From: Paenibacillus sp. PL2-23
Lineage (GTDB): Bacteria > Bacillota > Bacilli > Paenibacillales > Paenibacillaceae
Direction: 5' to 3'
DNA: 64,000 nucleotides
NCBI RefSeq assembly: GCF_040834005.1
Contig: NZ_CP162129.1
Span: 137,501 to 201,500, forward strand
The translations under genes and the position numbers were made by a program. This document shows, piece after piece, positions 57,777 through 63,841 of the stretch. Each line of letters starts with the position of its first letter. The first letter of the stretch is position 1. The notes under the pieces were generated by a model. It saw only the letters and a list, made by a program, of their open reading frames with translations, did not search any database and was not told the origin of the DNA.

Positions 57777-58583
57777 TTGGGACTTCGATTTACGGTATTG
57801 GCCAGCGGGTCGACAGGCAACGCGACGATCGTGCAGGGCACCGAGAAGACGGTAATGGTGGATGCGGGCTTAAGCGCCAAAAAACTGGAGGAGCTGATGC
57901 GCGAGCGAGGCGTCGCCGGTCATGAGCTGGACGGACTGTTCGTCACGCATGAGCATTCCGATCATATTAAGGGACTTGGCGCTTTCGCGAGAAAGTACGA
58001 GCTTCCGATCTACGCGAATGAAGCGACATGGGCGGCGATGGAACGGCATGTCGGTAACATAGAGGCAGAGAAGCGGGTTGTGATGGAGACGGGAGAGAGT
58101 ATGGACTTCGGTCCGCTGCGCGTGCAGTCGTACCCCATCTCGCATGATGCCGCCGAGCCGGTAGGCTACACGTTCGAGGAGCATGGCGAGAAGCTGAGTC
58201 TGGCAACGGACCTTGGTTATGTAAGCGAGAGGGTCAAGCGGCAGATTATCGACTCCGACGTGCTGGTGCTTGAATCCAATCACGATACGGAGATGCTTCG
58301 CATGGGGCGTTATCCCTGGAACATCAAGCGCCGCATCCTGAGCGATGTAGGCCATCTGTCCAACGTGGCGGCGGGCGAGGCGCTGATCGAGCTGATGACG
58401 GACCGCACGAAGCGGGTGTATCTGGCTCATCTCAGCCTGGACCATAATCAGATGGACCTGGCTATGCTAACCGTCAATTCTATATTGGAGAATCACGGAA
58501 TATTTTATAAGCAGGATGAGTTTCCGCTTCGCAAGACGTTCTATGATCGGCCTACGCCATGGGATGAAGTGAGGCGGAAATAA
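57777..58583 (+). CDS. walJ: Metallo-beta-lactamase fold protein WalJ (YycJ)
   Basis: A 268-residue MBL-fold hydrolase with the metal motif THEHSDHIKG, ASGSTGNATIVQ near the N-terminus, SHDAAEPVGY and a VLESNHDTEML block. It has been linked to DNA repair or wall-division coordination in other Firmicutes, and its substrate is not settled. The TTG at 57777 is 8 bases from GGGAGAGGAC and gives the expected length; the ORF from 57666 would add 37 unrelated residues. Gap 57605-57776 holds no gene. Confidence 0.88.
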   Translation: MGLRFTVLASGSTGNATIVQGTEKTVMVDAGLSAKKLEELMRERGVAGHELDGLFVTHEHSDHIKGLGAFARKYELPIYANEATWAAMERHVGNIEAEKRVVMETGESMDFGPLRVQSYPISHDAAEPVGYTFEEHGEKLSLATDLGYVSERVKRQIIDSDVLVLESNHDTEMLRMGRYPWNIKRRILSDVGHLSNVAAGEALIELMTDRTKRVYLAHLSLDHNQMDLAMLTVNSILENHGIFYKQDEFPLRKTFYDRPTPWDEVRRK

Positions 58584-58779
58584 GAGATTCCAGCTGCTCG
58601 TCAAGCGCTTCGGCCTTGGCCGCAAGCTCCTCGCGAGTGATGATGCCCTTGTCTACGAACAGCTCCAGCATGGCGCTCAGCGTTAGCACGGTGCGATAGT
58701 GGTCATCCTTCAGATCGGCGAGCTTGGCGGCTAGCTGAACGTGCTCCCAGACGGGAGAGGGCTTGGCATTGGATTTCAT
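58552..58779 (-). CDS. Small soluble protein of unknown function
   Basis: A 75-residue, mostly helical protein: WEHVQLAAKLADLKDDHYRTVLTLSAMLELFVDKGIITREELAAKAEALDEQLESLI. The ATG at 58779 has AAAGGAG 11 bases upstream. The IITREELAAKAEALD stretch resembles the hinge seen in nitrile hydratase beta-like and SHOCT-like short proteins, but I cannot assign a family. Its 3' end overlaps the walJ 3' end by 32 bases in convergent orientation. Confidence 0.7.
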   Translation of the reverse strand: MKSNAKPSPVWEHVQLAAKLADLKDDHYRTVLTLSAMLELFVDKGIITREELAAKAEALDEQLESLISASLHPMA

Positions 58780-58894
58780 CAGAAATATCGCTCCTTTGGC
58801 TTTGAATCTATTATTATTGTAGTCAATTCTTCCGAAAACATTCCTAGATGATGAATGTAGCCTAAGTTCCGCAGCAAGGAGAGGAGCGTTTCCG

Positions 58895-60232
58895 ATGAGC
58901 ATTTTCGATGACGATTTTTATTCGACGAAGGTATCGAGACGAACGGTACGCAAGAGCCGGCGTGAAGACGGCAGCCGGATGTCCTCCTTCAGCGGAGACC
59001 GCAGGTGGTCCAGCCTGAGGATCGCCCTCGTGTCTTCCTTCACGAGCGCGATAGCGGCCACCGTGTTGTTCGGACTGTTCATGGGCGGCTTTGGCCTGGA
59101 CTTGGGCGGCGGCGGCGGCAAAGCGCCGGGGAATGCGGCAGTGTCGGCCGATCCATCGGAGCGGACGATCAATGCGACGGCGAAGGTGAGGCCGGCCGTG
59201 GTCAGCGTTATCAACGAGCAGACCTTCGAGCTGGGCCTGGGCGGAGAGCTGCTGGAGGAAGGGGCGAAGGGCTCGGGCGTGCTGCGTGAAGCGGGCGTTG
59301 GCTCGGGCTTTATTATACAGAAGAAAGCCGGCAGGGCGTTTGTGGTGACGAACTACCATGTCGTGGCGAATGCCGAGAAGGTGAAAACCGTGCTAACCAC
59401 CGGCGAGGTGCGGGACGCGCGCGTCGTTGGTCTGGATCAGATTACGGATCTGGCGGTGCTGGAGATTGACGCCAAAGGGATCGACACGGTTGCGGAGATC
59501 GGCGATTCCTCCGCGCTGCAGGCGGCTGAGTTCGTCATGGCGATCGGCAATCCGCTCGGCATGGGCGAATCCATTACGATGGGCGTGGTCAGCGTCATCA
59601 AGGAGACGGTGCCGGTATCGCTGAATCAGAACGGCGTGATCGACTGGGAGCAGGAGGTCATACGCGTCGATGCCGCAATTAACCAAGGCAACAGCGGAGG
59701 GCCGCTGATCGACCTCGACGGCCGTGTGGTCGGCATTAACAGCATGAAGATTGCCGACTTCGGCGTGGAGAGCATCGGCTACGCCATTCCGATCAACAAC
59801 GCTATGCCCATCGTGGAGAGCTTGATGGAGAAGGGCTTCGTGCCTCGTCCGTATCTCGGCGTCTATACGCTGGATCTGGCGCAGTATTGGGAGCAGCAGG
59901 ACCTGGAGGAGCTGTACGGTGAAGAGGGCAAGAAGGACCGCTCCGAGGATAAGGATGGTCTGGAGGGCTCCGCTGGCGACATTAAGCTGCCCGACGAGGT
60001 GCTGTCGGGGGTGATCGTGCTGGAGGCTGTTGGACCGGCGCTGGATGCGGGCCTGCAATTCAACGACGTCATCGTGAAGCTGGATGACAAGCGGATTGGC
60101 AGCACGATGGAGCTGCGGAAGTATCTGTACGAAGCCAAGTCTGCAGGCGACGAGCTTATCGTGACGTATTACCGTGACGGCAAGCAGCAGACAACGAAGC
60201 TGAAGCTTGGGGAGACCGGAGCGGAGGAGTAG
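58895..60232 (+). CDS. HtrA-like serine protease (S1C, PDZ)
   Basis: A 445-residue membrane-anchored protease: cytoplasmic basic N-terminus, transmembrane helix (IALVSSFTSAIAATVLFGLFMGGF, about 48-71), trypsin-like domain with catalytic His (VVTNYHVVANA), Asp (DQITDLAVLEI) and Ser (NQGNSGGPLIDLDG), then one PDZ domain with an inserted acidic segment (EGKKDRSEDKDGLEGSAGD). It degrades or refolds damaged exported proteins. The YycK/HtrC position next to the wal operon is as in Bacillus. RBS AAGGAGAGGAG. Confidence 0.93.
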   Translation: MSIFDDDFYSTKVSRRTVRKSRREDGSRMSSFSGDRRWSSLRIALVSSFTSAIAATVLFGLFMGGFGLDLGGGGGKAPGNAAVSADPSERTINATAKVRPAVVSVINEQTFELGLGGELLEEGAKGSGVLREAGVGSGFIIQKKAGRAFVVTNYHVVANAEKVKTVLTTGEVRDARVVGLDQITDLAVLEIDAKGIDTVAEIGDSSALQAAEFVMAIGNPLGMGESITMGVVSVIKETVPVSLNQNGVIDWEQEVIRVDAAINQGNSGGPLIDLDGRVVGINSMKIADFGVESIGYAIPINNAMPIVESLMEKGFVPRPYLGVYTLDLAQYWEQQDLEELYGEEGKKDRSEDKDGLEGSAGDIKLPDEVLSGVIVLEAVGPALDAGLQFNDVIVKLDDKRIGSTMELRKYLYEAKSAGDELIVTYYRDGKQQTTKLKLGETGAEE

Positions 60233-60250
60233 GGCTTGTGGAAAACAAAA

Positions 60251-60292
60251 AGCCGGGAAGGCGCTTGTGGGCGCTGTTCCTGGCTTTTTTTT
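60251..60292 (+). terminator. Terminator of the htrA-type gene
   Basis: A 9-bp outer stem AGCCGGGAA/TTCCTGGCT (60251-60259 with 60277-60285) with inner GGCGC/GCGCT-type pairing, then eight T residues. Confidence 0.88.
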
Positions 60293-60360
60293 GTGATGAG
60301 ATGGGGGTGGGGGCTTGGGGGGCTGCTGTCGCGGATGGCGGAGAAAAGCTTGGTTCAGGT

Positions 60361-60480
60361 GCTATGACGGAAATTGTGGATCGGACCATTATAATCGGGG
60401 TCCTTTTTATACACATTATGAGAACAAGGAAGCGCTGCTGGGCGAGGTGTGGAGCGAGCTGATTGAGGGGAAACCAGAAT
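60361..60480 (+). pseudogene. TetR-family regulator remnant
   Basis: One frame reads GAMTEIVDRTII and the next reads NRGPFYTHYENKEALLGEVWSELIEG after a single-base shift near 60397-60402. NRGPFYTHYENKEALL is the classic recognition helix and following segment of TetR_N domains (compare NRGTFYLHYxxKxxLL). There is no start, no ligand domain and a frameshift, so this is a decayed fragment of about 40 codons. Confidence 0.7.
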
Positions 60481-60577
60481 CTAGGAGGAAAAAGGTTCAC
60501 AGCCATCGACATTTTCTGCTATTCTGGACATAGACGTTAAGACTTATAACTAACTGTAGAATAGGAAGCGAAACCAT

Positions 60578-60745
60578 ATGTATTGTGTATGCAAACCGTG
60601 TATTGAACATGCTTTGGAACGATTCGTGGACGAATATGAGGACGCCCCGGATGTGGTCGACCTGAAGGAGACGCAGTTCGCGGACTGGGACCCTCCGAGA
60701 AAATGTGATTTCTGCGACGCGGCGGCGGAGTTTTTGGTCGTTTAG
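60578..60745 (+). CDS. CxxH/CxxC microprotein
   Basis: A 55-residue protein: MYCVCKPCIEHALERFVDEY at the start and PPRKCDFCDAAAEFLVV at the end. It has CxxH (CIEH) and CxxC (CDFC) pairs spaced as in the CxxH/CxxC family (BA_5709-like) that Bacillales carry directly next to rlmH. These four ligands suggest a zinc site. AGGA lies upstream of the ATG. It is too short for most ORF callers but its family and position next to rlmH are recognisable. Confidence 0.85.
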   Translation: MYCVCKPCIEHALERFVDEYEDAPDVVDLKETQFADWDPPRKCDFCDAAAEFLVV

Positions 60746-60796
60746 AGGATGGGGCGAGGTCGGGGCTTGGGAGAAGGAGTTGCGATAGAAAGAATA

Positions 60797-61062
60797 GTGA
60801 ATGAAATGAACGTGAAAGAAAAACATGAATGAAGCAAGAGTGAATGAAGCAGCTGTGAATGATACGAGCGTAAAAGATGCAAGAGTGTAAGAAATCGTGA
60901 AAGAAGCAAGCGTGAATAAAACGAACGTGAAAGAAACAGATATGAATGAAACAAGCGTGAATGAAGCAGGCGTGAATGAGACAGACGTTAATGAAACTAC
61001 CTTGAATGAAACAAACGTGAATGATAAAAATAAATACGCGAATGAAAATCAAAGCAAAGAAT
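60797..61062 (+). repeat. Degenerate 15-nt tandem repeat (minisatellite)
   Basis: About 17 imperfect copies of GTGAATGAAACGAAC run head to tail. In one plus-strand frame they read as NEASV / NETNV / KEASV pentapeptides with GTG, ATG or TTG repeatedly at the unit start, interrupted by a stop (near 60888) and indels; the last uninterrupted run ends NVNDKNKYANENQSKE then TGA. On the minus strand the same repeat is open as CFIHA-type repeats. It may be a decayed pentapeptide-repeat gene or a non-coding satellite. Confidence 0.7.
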
Positions 61063-61131
61063 GAAAAGATTTCATGCCATGTCGTCGGAGAGAGTCGACG
61101 ATTAGGCTGAAGGATAGAGGATGGGTCGGCT

Positions 61132-61611
61132 ATGCATATTCAGATTGCGACCGTAGGGAAGCTGAAGGAGAAGTACCTGGTACTTGGCATCGCGGAATAT
61201 GCCAAGCGTCTCGGGCCTTACGTGAAGCTTACGCTCACGGAAGTGCCCGATGAGAAGGCGCCGGAGACGATGAGTCCGGCGGAGGAGATGATTGTTCGCG
61301 AGCGAGAGGGGGAGCGGCTTCTGGCGCAGCTGAAGCCGGACGCCCACGTCATCGCGCTCGCGATCGAGGGCGAGCTCTGGTCCAGCGAGGATCTCGCGGA
61401 CCAGCTCGATAAGTTAGCCACATATGGGCGGAGCCACGTGGCTTTCGTCATTGGCGGGAGCAACGGGCTCGCTCCCGTTGTCTTGAAGCGCGCCCAGCAG
61501 AAGCTGAGCTTTGGGCGCATGACCTTGCCGCACCAGTTGATGCGGCTGGTGCTGGTGGAGCAGATTTATCGGGCGGTGAAGATCAATCGGGGGGAACCGT
61601 ATCACAAATAG
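61132..61611 (+). CDS. rlmH: 23S rRNA (pseudouridine1915-N3)-methyltransferase RlmH
   Basis: RlmH (OrfX in staphylococci) is a SPOUT methyltransferase acting on 23S rRNA helix 69 in the assembled ribosome. The 159-residue protein starts [30 protein letters not shown] and has the trefoil-knot motif [12 protein letters not shown] and the C-terminus [33 protein letters not shown]. The last codons GAACCGTATCACAAATAG form the attachment-like sequence that is nearly repeated at 62972-62989. Confidence 0.97.
   Translation: MHIQIATVGKLKEKYLVLGIAEYAKRLGPYVKLTLTEVPDEKAPETMSPAEEMIVREREGERLLAQLKPDAHVIALAIEGELWSSEDLADQLDKLATYGRSHVAFVIGGSNGLAPVVLKRAQQKLSFGRMTLPHQLMRLVLVEQIYRAVKINRGEPYHK
61594..61611 (+). 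repeat. Attachment-like direct repeat, left copy (3' end of rlmH)
   Basis: GAACCGTATCACAAATAG encodes EPYHK-stop of rlmH. Its near copy GAACCGTATCATAAATGA lies at 62972-62989. The staphylococcal SCC attachment site is the same part of the same gene (GAAGCATATCATAAATGA). Confidence 0.75.
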
Positions 61612-61621
61612 TGGTAAAGCG
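61611..61621. repeat. Inverted repeat, left end of cassette
   Basis: GTGGTAAAGCG directly follows the rlmH stop. Its exact reverse complement CGCTTTACCAC is at 62950-62960, just inside the right attachment-like copy. Confidence 0.8.
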
Positions 61622-61714
61622 GAAAGTTGAGTTAACCATTGCGATAACTACACTAGAAGTTCAAAGGGGGGGAATAACCCAGTGATTTGAGAGGATGTAC
61701 TTTTATAAAATGGG

Positions 61715-61743
61715 TTGACTTTCACATAGGCACATGCAATAAT
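61715..61743 (+). promoter_or_regulatory. Promoter of the tandem structured RNA
   Basis: TTGACT (61715-61720), exactly 17 bases, AATAAT (61738-61743): 5/6 and 5/6 matches. Transcription would start near 61750, about 60 bases before the first RNA domain. Confidence 0.75.
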
Positions 61744-61749
61744 AAGAAC

Positions 61750-62048
61750 AAACGTTCCTATTTATTTTCAAGTGTATCATCTTTTGTTCTTTTGCATAAG
61801 ATATATCTAAGGACGCGGCAGGTCACATTGAGCGCAAGCTCCTTAATATGTGGCAGTTCCCAGTTGGGAACGGGCTCCTCCCGCGTCTGATCGAGGCTTG
61901 ACATTCTAAGCAGTAAACTTTATTATTTAATCTAGGCGGCAGGTCACATTGAGCGATGAGCTCCTTTCTTGTGGCAGCACTCAGTAGAGTGTGGGCTCCT
62001 CCCGCCCTCGAACAAAAAGTTAAAGTAGCCTATAGGCTACTTTTTTTT
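61750..62048 (+). ncRNA. Small RNA with two tandem three-way-junction domains
   Basis: Domain A (61812-61887) has outer stem GACGCGG/CCGCGTC, an arm GTCACAT/ATGTGGC capped by GAGC-GCAA-GCTC, and a hairpin GTTCCC-AGTT-GGGAAC. Domain B (61935-62006) has GGCGG/CCGCC, GTCACA/TGTGGC, GAGC/GCTC and GCACTC-AGTA-GAGTGT. Between A and B the hairpin stem changes in several positions but stays paired, and an outer C-G becomes G-C, which is covariation. Single-stranded parts (CAG before the arm, GGGCTCCT after the hairpin) are conserved. A promoter precedes it and a palindromic terminator with eight T residues follows, so it is an independent unit. The 5' part has an extra AAGAACAAA/TTTGTTCTT pairing. 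RNA motifs associated with DUF3800 genes have been proposed; which one this matches is unknown. Confidence 0.72.
62022..62048. terminator. Bidirectional terminator shared by the RNA and the DUF3800 gene
   Basis: AAAGTAGCC/GGCTACTTT (62022-62030 with 62035-62043, loop TATA) followed by T residues on the plus strand and, on the minus strand, by TTAACTTTTTG. The DUF3800 stop codon overlaps its edge (62047-62049). Confidence 0.85.
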
Positions 62049-62853
62049 ATTGTGGTATGAATATGTGCTTATAGTTATCCTTGTTTGTGTATGGATGATA
62101 AAGTAGCCCTTTCCAATCCCATTTCGGAAATTGATAGTAGCAAGAGTCCACAACATTTTTGAAGCTTCTATAGTATGAGAAATTTGATGTGGTACAAGAA
62201 TAAATACCATAGTCTTTATTACATACTTTACAAGCAGTGCTTACATTATCTTGATAATCTGTCAATGAGCGAAGCGTAACACCAGACATAAAATCGGATA
62301 AGCCGAGGATTGAATGTGTTTCAGGATTAATCCACTTAGGTTTTGAATGTCTTGGGTGTTGCCCAGTTTGATATCTGGAGACGCTAGCAATATATTGTCG
62401 CAACGATTCTTGAGCTAGGGTGTCGGTATTACGGTCAATAAATAATTGAGCTCTGGAATTGGTTGACTTAAGAAATACGGATAATCGTTTAAACATTAAT
62501 CCGTACAAATAATTCATGAATTTTGTTCTGTCTATCATCCCAGCACCATTAGTTTCATGTTTGTTACATATCACTTGGGATACGATGTAGTTAGGACCGT
62601 GATTGTCGATACTACGAAGGAATTTACTAATAATTTTATCGTCTTTCTTTTGTGCTGATGAAAGTTTTTTCCACTCAAGTGGAGCTTTCATTCTCAACAC
62701 TTTATATTTATAAGTATCAATAGTGTTTACAAGCGAATTTACATCTTGTTCCAAAACGAGCACAGAAGTTACTATATAGAAATGGGAAGATCCAGGTATC
62801 CACGGTATGCCTTTATCTCCTGATTCTTCACAGAAAATATGCCAATTTGCCAT
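62047..62853 (-). CDS. DUF3800 domain protein (RNase H-like)
   Basis: A 268-residue protein starting MANWHIFCEESGDKG. The DUF3800 family has an RNase H-like fold with acidic residues in an N-terminal DESG motif (here CEESG, so Glu replaces Asp), a central ...FIDRNTD and a C-terminal ...LSDFMSG. All three are present (residues about 9-10, 150 and 198). A CKVCNKDYGIYSC stretch near the C-terminus could bind zinc. Function is not established; the fold and acidic triad suggest nucleic-acid cleavage. ATG 62853 has AAGGAG 7 bases upstream. Codon use is much more AT-rich than flanking genes. It converges on the structured RNA. Confidence 0.82.
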   Translation of the reverse strand: MANWHIFCEESGDKGIPWIPGSSHFYIVTSVLVLEQDVNSLVNTIDTYKYKVLRMKAPLEWKKLSSAQKKDDKIISKFLRSIDNHGPNYIVSQVICNKHETNGAGMIDRTKFMNYLYGLMFKRLSVFLKSTNSRAQLFIDRNTDTLAQESLRQYIASVSRYQTGQHPRHSKPKWINPETHSILGLSDFMSGVTLRSLTDYQDNVSTACKVCNKDYGIYSCTTSNFSYYRSFKNVVDSCYYQFPKWDWKGLLYHPYTNKDNYKHIFIPQ

Positions 62854-62949
62854 TAATATTCTCCTTAACATTTGCCTTTCTTTCAATTATAGTGTGTTAC
62901 CAAAATCTAGGCAACAAATAAAGTAAGAGTATAGAACCAAGAATGCAAA

Positions 62950-62960
62950 ACGCTTTACCA
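62950..62960. repeat. Inverted repeat, right end of cassette
   Basis: CGCTTTACCAC is the exact reverse complement of 61611-61621. It lies 11 bases inside the right attachment-like copy. Confidence 0.8.
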
Positions 62961-62971
62961 CGGACTTGAAC

Positions 62972-62989
62972 TGAACCGTATCATAAATG
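62972..62989 (+). repeat. Attachment-like direct repeat, right copy
   Basis: GAACCGTATCATAAATGA reads EPYHK-stop, a second copy of the rlmH end without the rest of the gene. It differs from the left copy by a C/T and in the stop codon. It agrees with the staphylococcal attB core at 16 of 18 positions. Confidence 0.75.
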
Positions 62990-63056
62990 AACCGAATTTT
63001 ATAATAATTAACGCACCACTTTGAGTGTCTACCCATATTATGCGACCCCCAACTTC

Positions 63057-63093
63057 AACAACTTCGCTGACAGTAGATGTCAGTGAAGTTGTT
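63057..63093 (+). terminator. Strong hairpin upstream of the DJ-1/PfpI gene
   Basis: A 16-bp stem AACAACTTCGCTGACA/TGTCAGTGAAGTTGTT (one G-T pair, loop GTAGA), then TTTATAAT. It may be the original rlmH terminator pushed away by the cassette, or a leader structure. The rest of 62990-63171 shows nothing else. Confidence 0.55.
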
Positions 63094-63171
63094 TTATAAT
63101 GATGACAATCATGAATTACCGATGGATAGTTGGGATCACTTGATGAATCGTACAATAGGGAGAGATTGCAA

Positions 63172-63798
63172 ATGAAGAATACGGTATATCTTTATGTGTT
63201 TGACACAATGGCAGACTGGGAAATAGGTTACTTAACGGCCGAACTGAACTCGGGAAGGTATTATAAGAAGGGGCTGGCGCCCTCCAAAGTAGTTACTGTG
63301 GCAGTGGAGAAGACACCTGTAACGACAATGGGCGGATTGAAAATACAACCTGACATGAAGCTGGATGAGTGCAGCATGGAAAGCATAGATGCATTGATTT
63401 TACCCGGTGGAAATACATGGACAGAACCCATTCATCAGCCCATCTTAAAAACCGCTCAGAGGTGTTTAGAGGAGGGTATACTGGTTGCAGCGATTTGTGG
63501 CGCAACAATGGCACTTGCCCAGGCAGGATTGCTGAATGCACGCCCGCATACAAGCAATGATCTGGAATACCTTAAAATGATCTGTCCCACTTACACGGGT
63601 GAAGAGTATTACAGAATGGAGTCTGTTGTTACGGATGGAAATCTGATTACTGCATCTGGAATAGCTCCATTGGAGTTTTCTGTACATGTCCTGAAAGCTC
63701 TAGGCGTGTTTTCTTCACAAGCATTAGATGCTTGGTATAGTCTTAATAAGACTCAGGAATCCAAACATTTCTATGAGCTGATGAATGCCATTCAGTAA
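63172..63798 (+). CDS. DJ-1/PfpI family protein (type 1 glutamine amidotransferase-like)
   Basis: A 208-residue protein with the DJ-1/PfpI fold: VYLYVFDTMADWEIGYLTAEL at the start, IDALILPGGNTW, and the nucleophile elbow VAAICGATMALAQAGLLN with the catalytic cysteine. These proteins act as peptidases, glyoxalases or chaperones; the substrate is unknown here. GGGAGAG is 8 bases before the ATG. A HTH/WYL-type regulator follows closely and may control it. Confidence 0.9.
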   Translation: MKNTVYLYVFDTMADWEIGYLTAELNSGRYYKKGLAPSKVVTVAVEKTPVTTMGGLKIQPDMKLDECSMESIDALILPGGNTWTEPIHQPILKTAQRCLEEGILVAAICGATMALAQAGLLNARPHTSNDLEYLKMICPTYTGEEYYRMESVVTDGNLITASGIAPLEFSVHVLKALGVFSSQALDAWYSLNKTQESKHFYELMNAIQ

Positions 63799-63841
63799 TC
63801 TTGAGAAAAGGAGGGGGCTTCCGATAGCGAAATGGGATAAC

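Larger units (their letters stand above)
61612..62989. mobile_element. Small SCC-like cassette at the 3' end of rlmH
   Basis: A 1.38-kb, clearly AT-rich block bounded by a near-duplicate of the rlmH terminal codons and an 11-bp perfect inverted repeat. It contains a promoter-driven structured RNA unit and a DUF3800 gene, and no recombinase, so it is non-autonomous or a remnant. Integration at the last codons of rlmH is the rule for staphylococcal cassette chromosome elements, moved by Ccr serine recombinases. That comparison is by site logic and sequence, not by any ccr gene seen here. Confidence 0.65.

Noticed and set aside
60537-61052. Minus-strand 171-codon open frame with FIHACF-type repeats
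   Set aside because: It is the reverse reading of a 15-nt repeat that has no stop in that frame, has no convincing ribosome-binding site, and overlaps the CxxH/CxxC microprotein region.
61812-62006. The two repeats as a CRISPR array
   Set aside because: Only two units, each a 70-nt folded domain with internal covariation, no uniform spacers and no cas genes.
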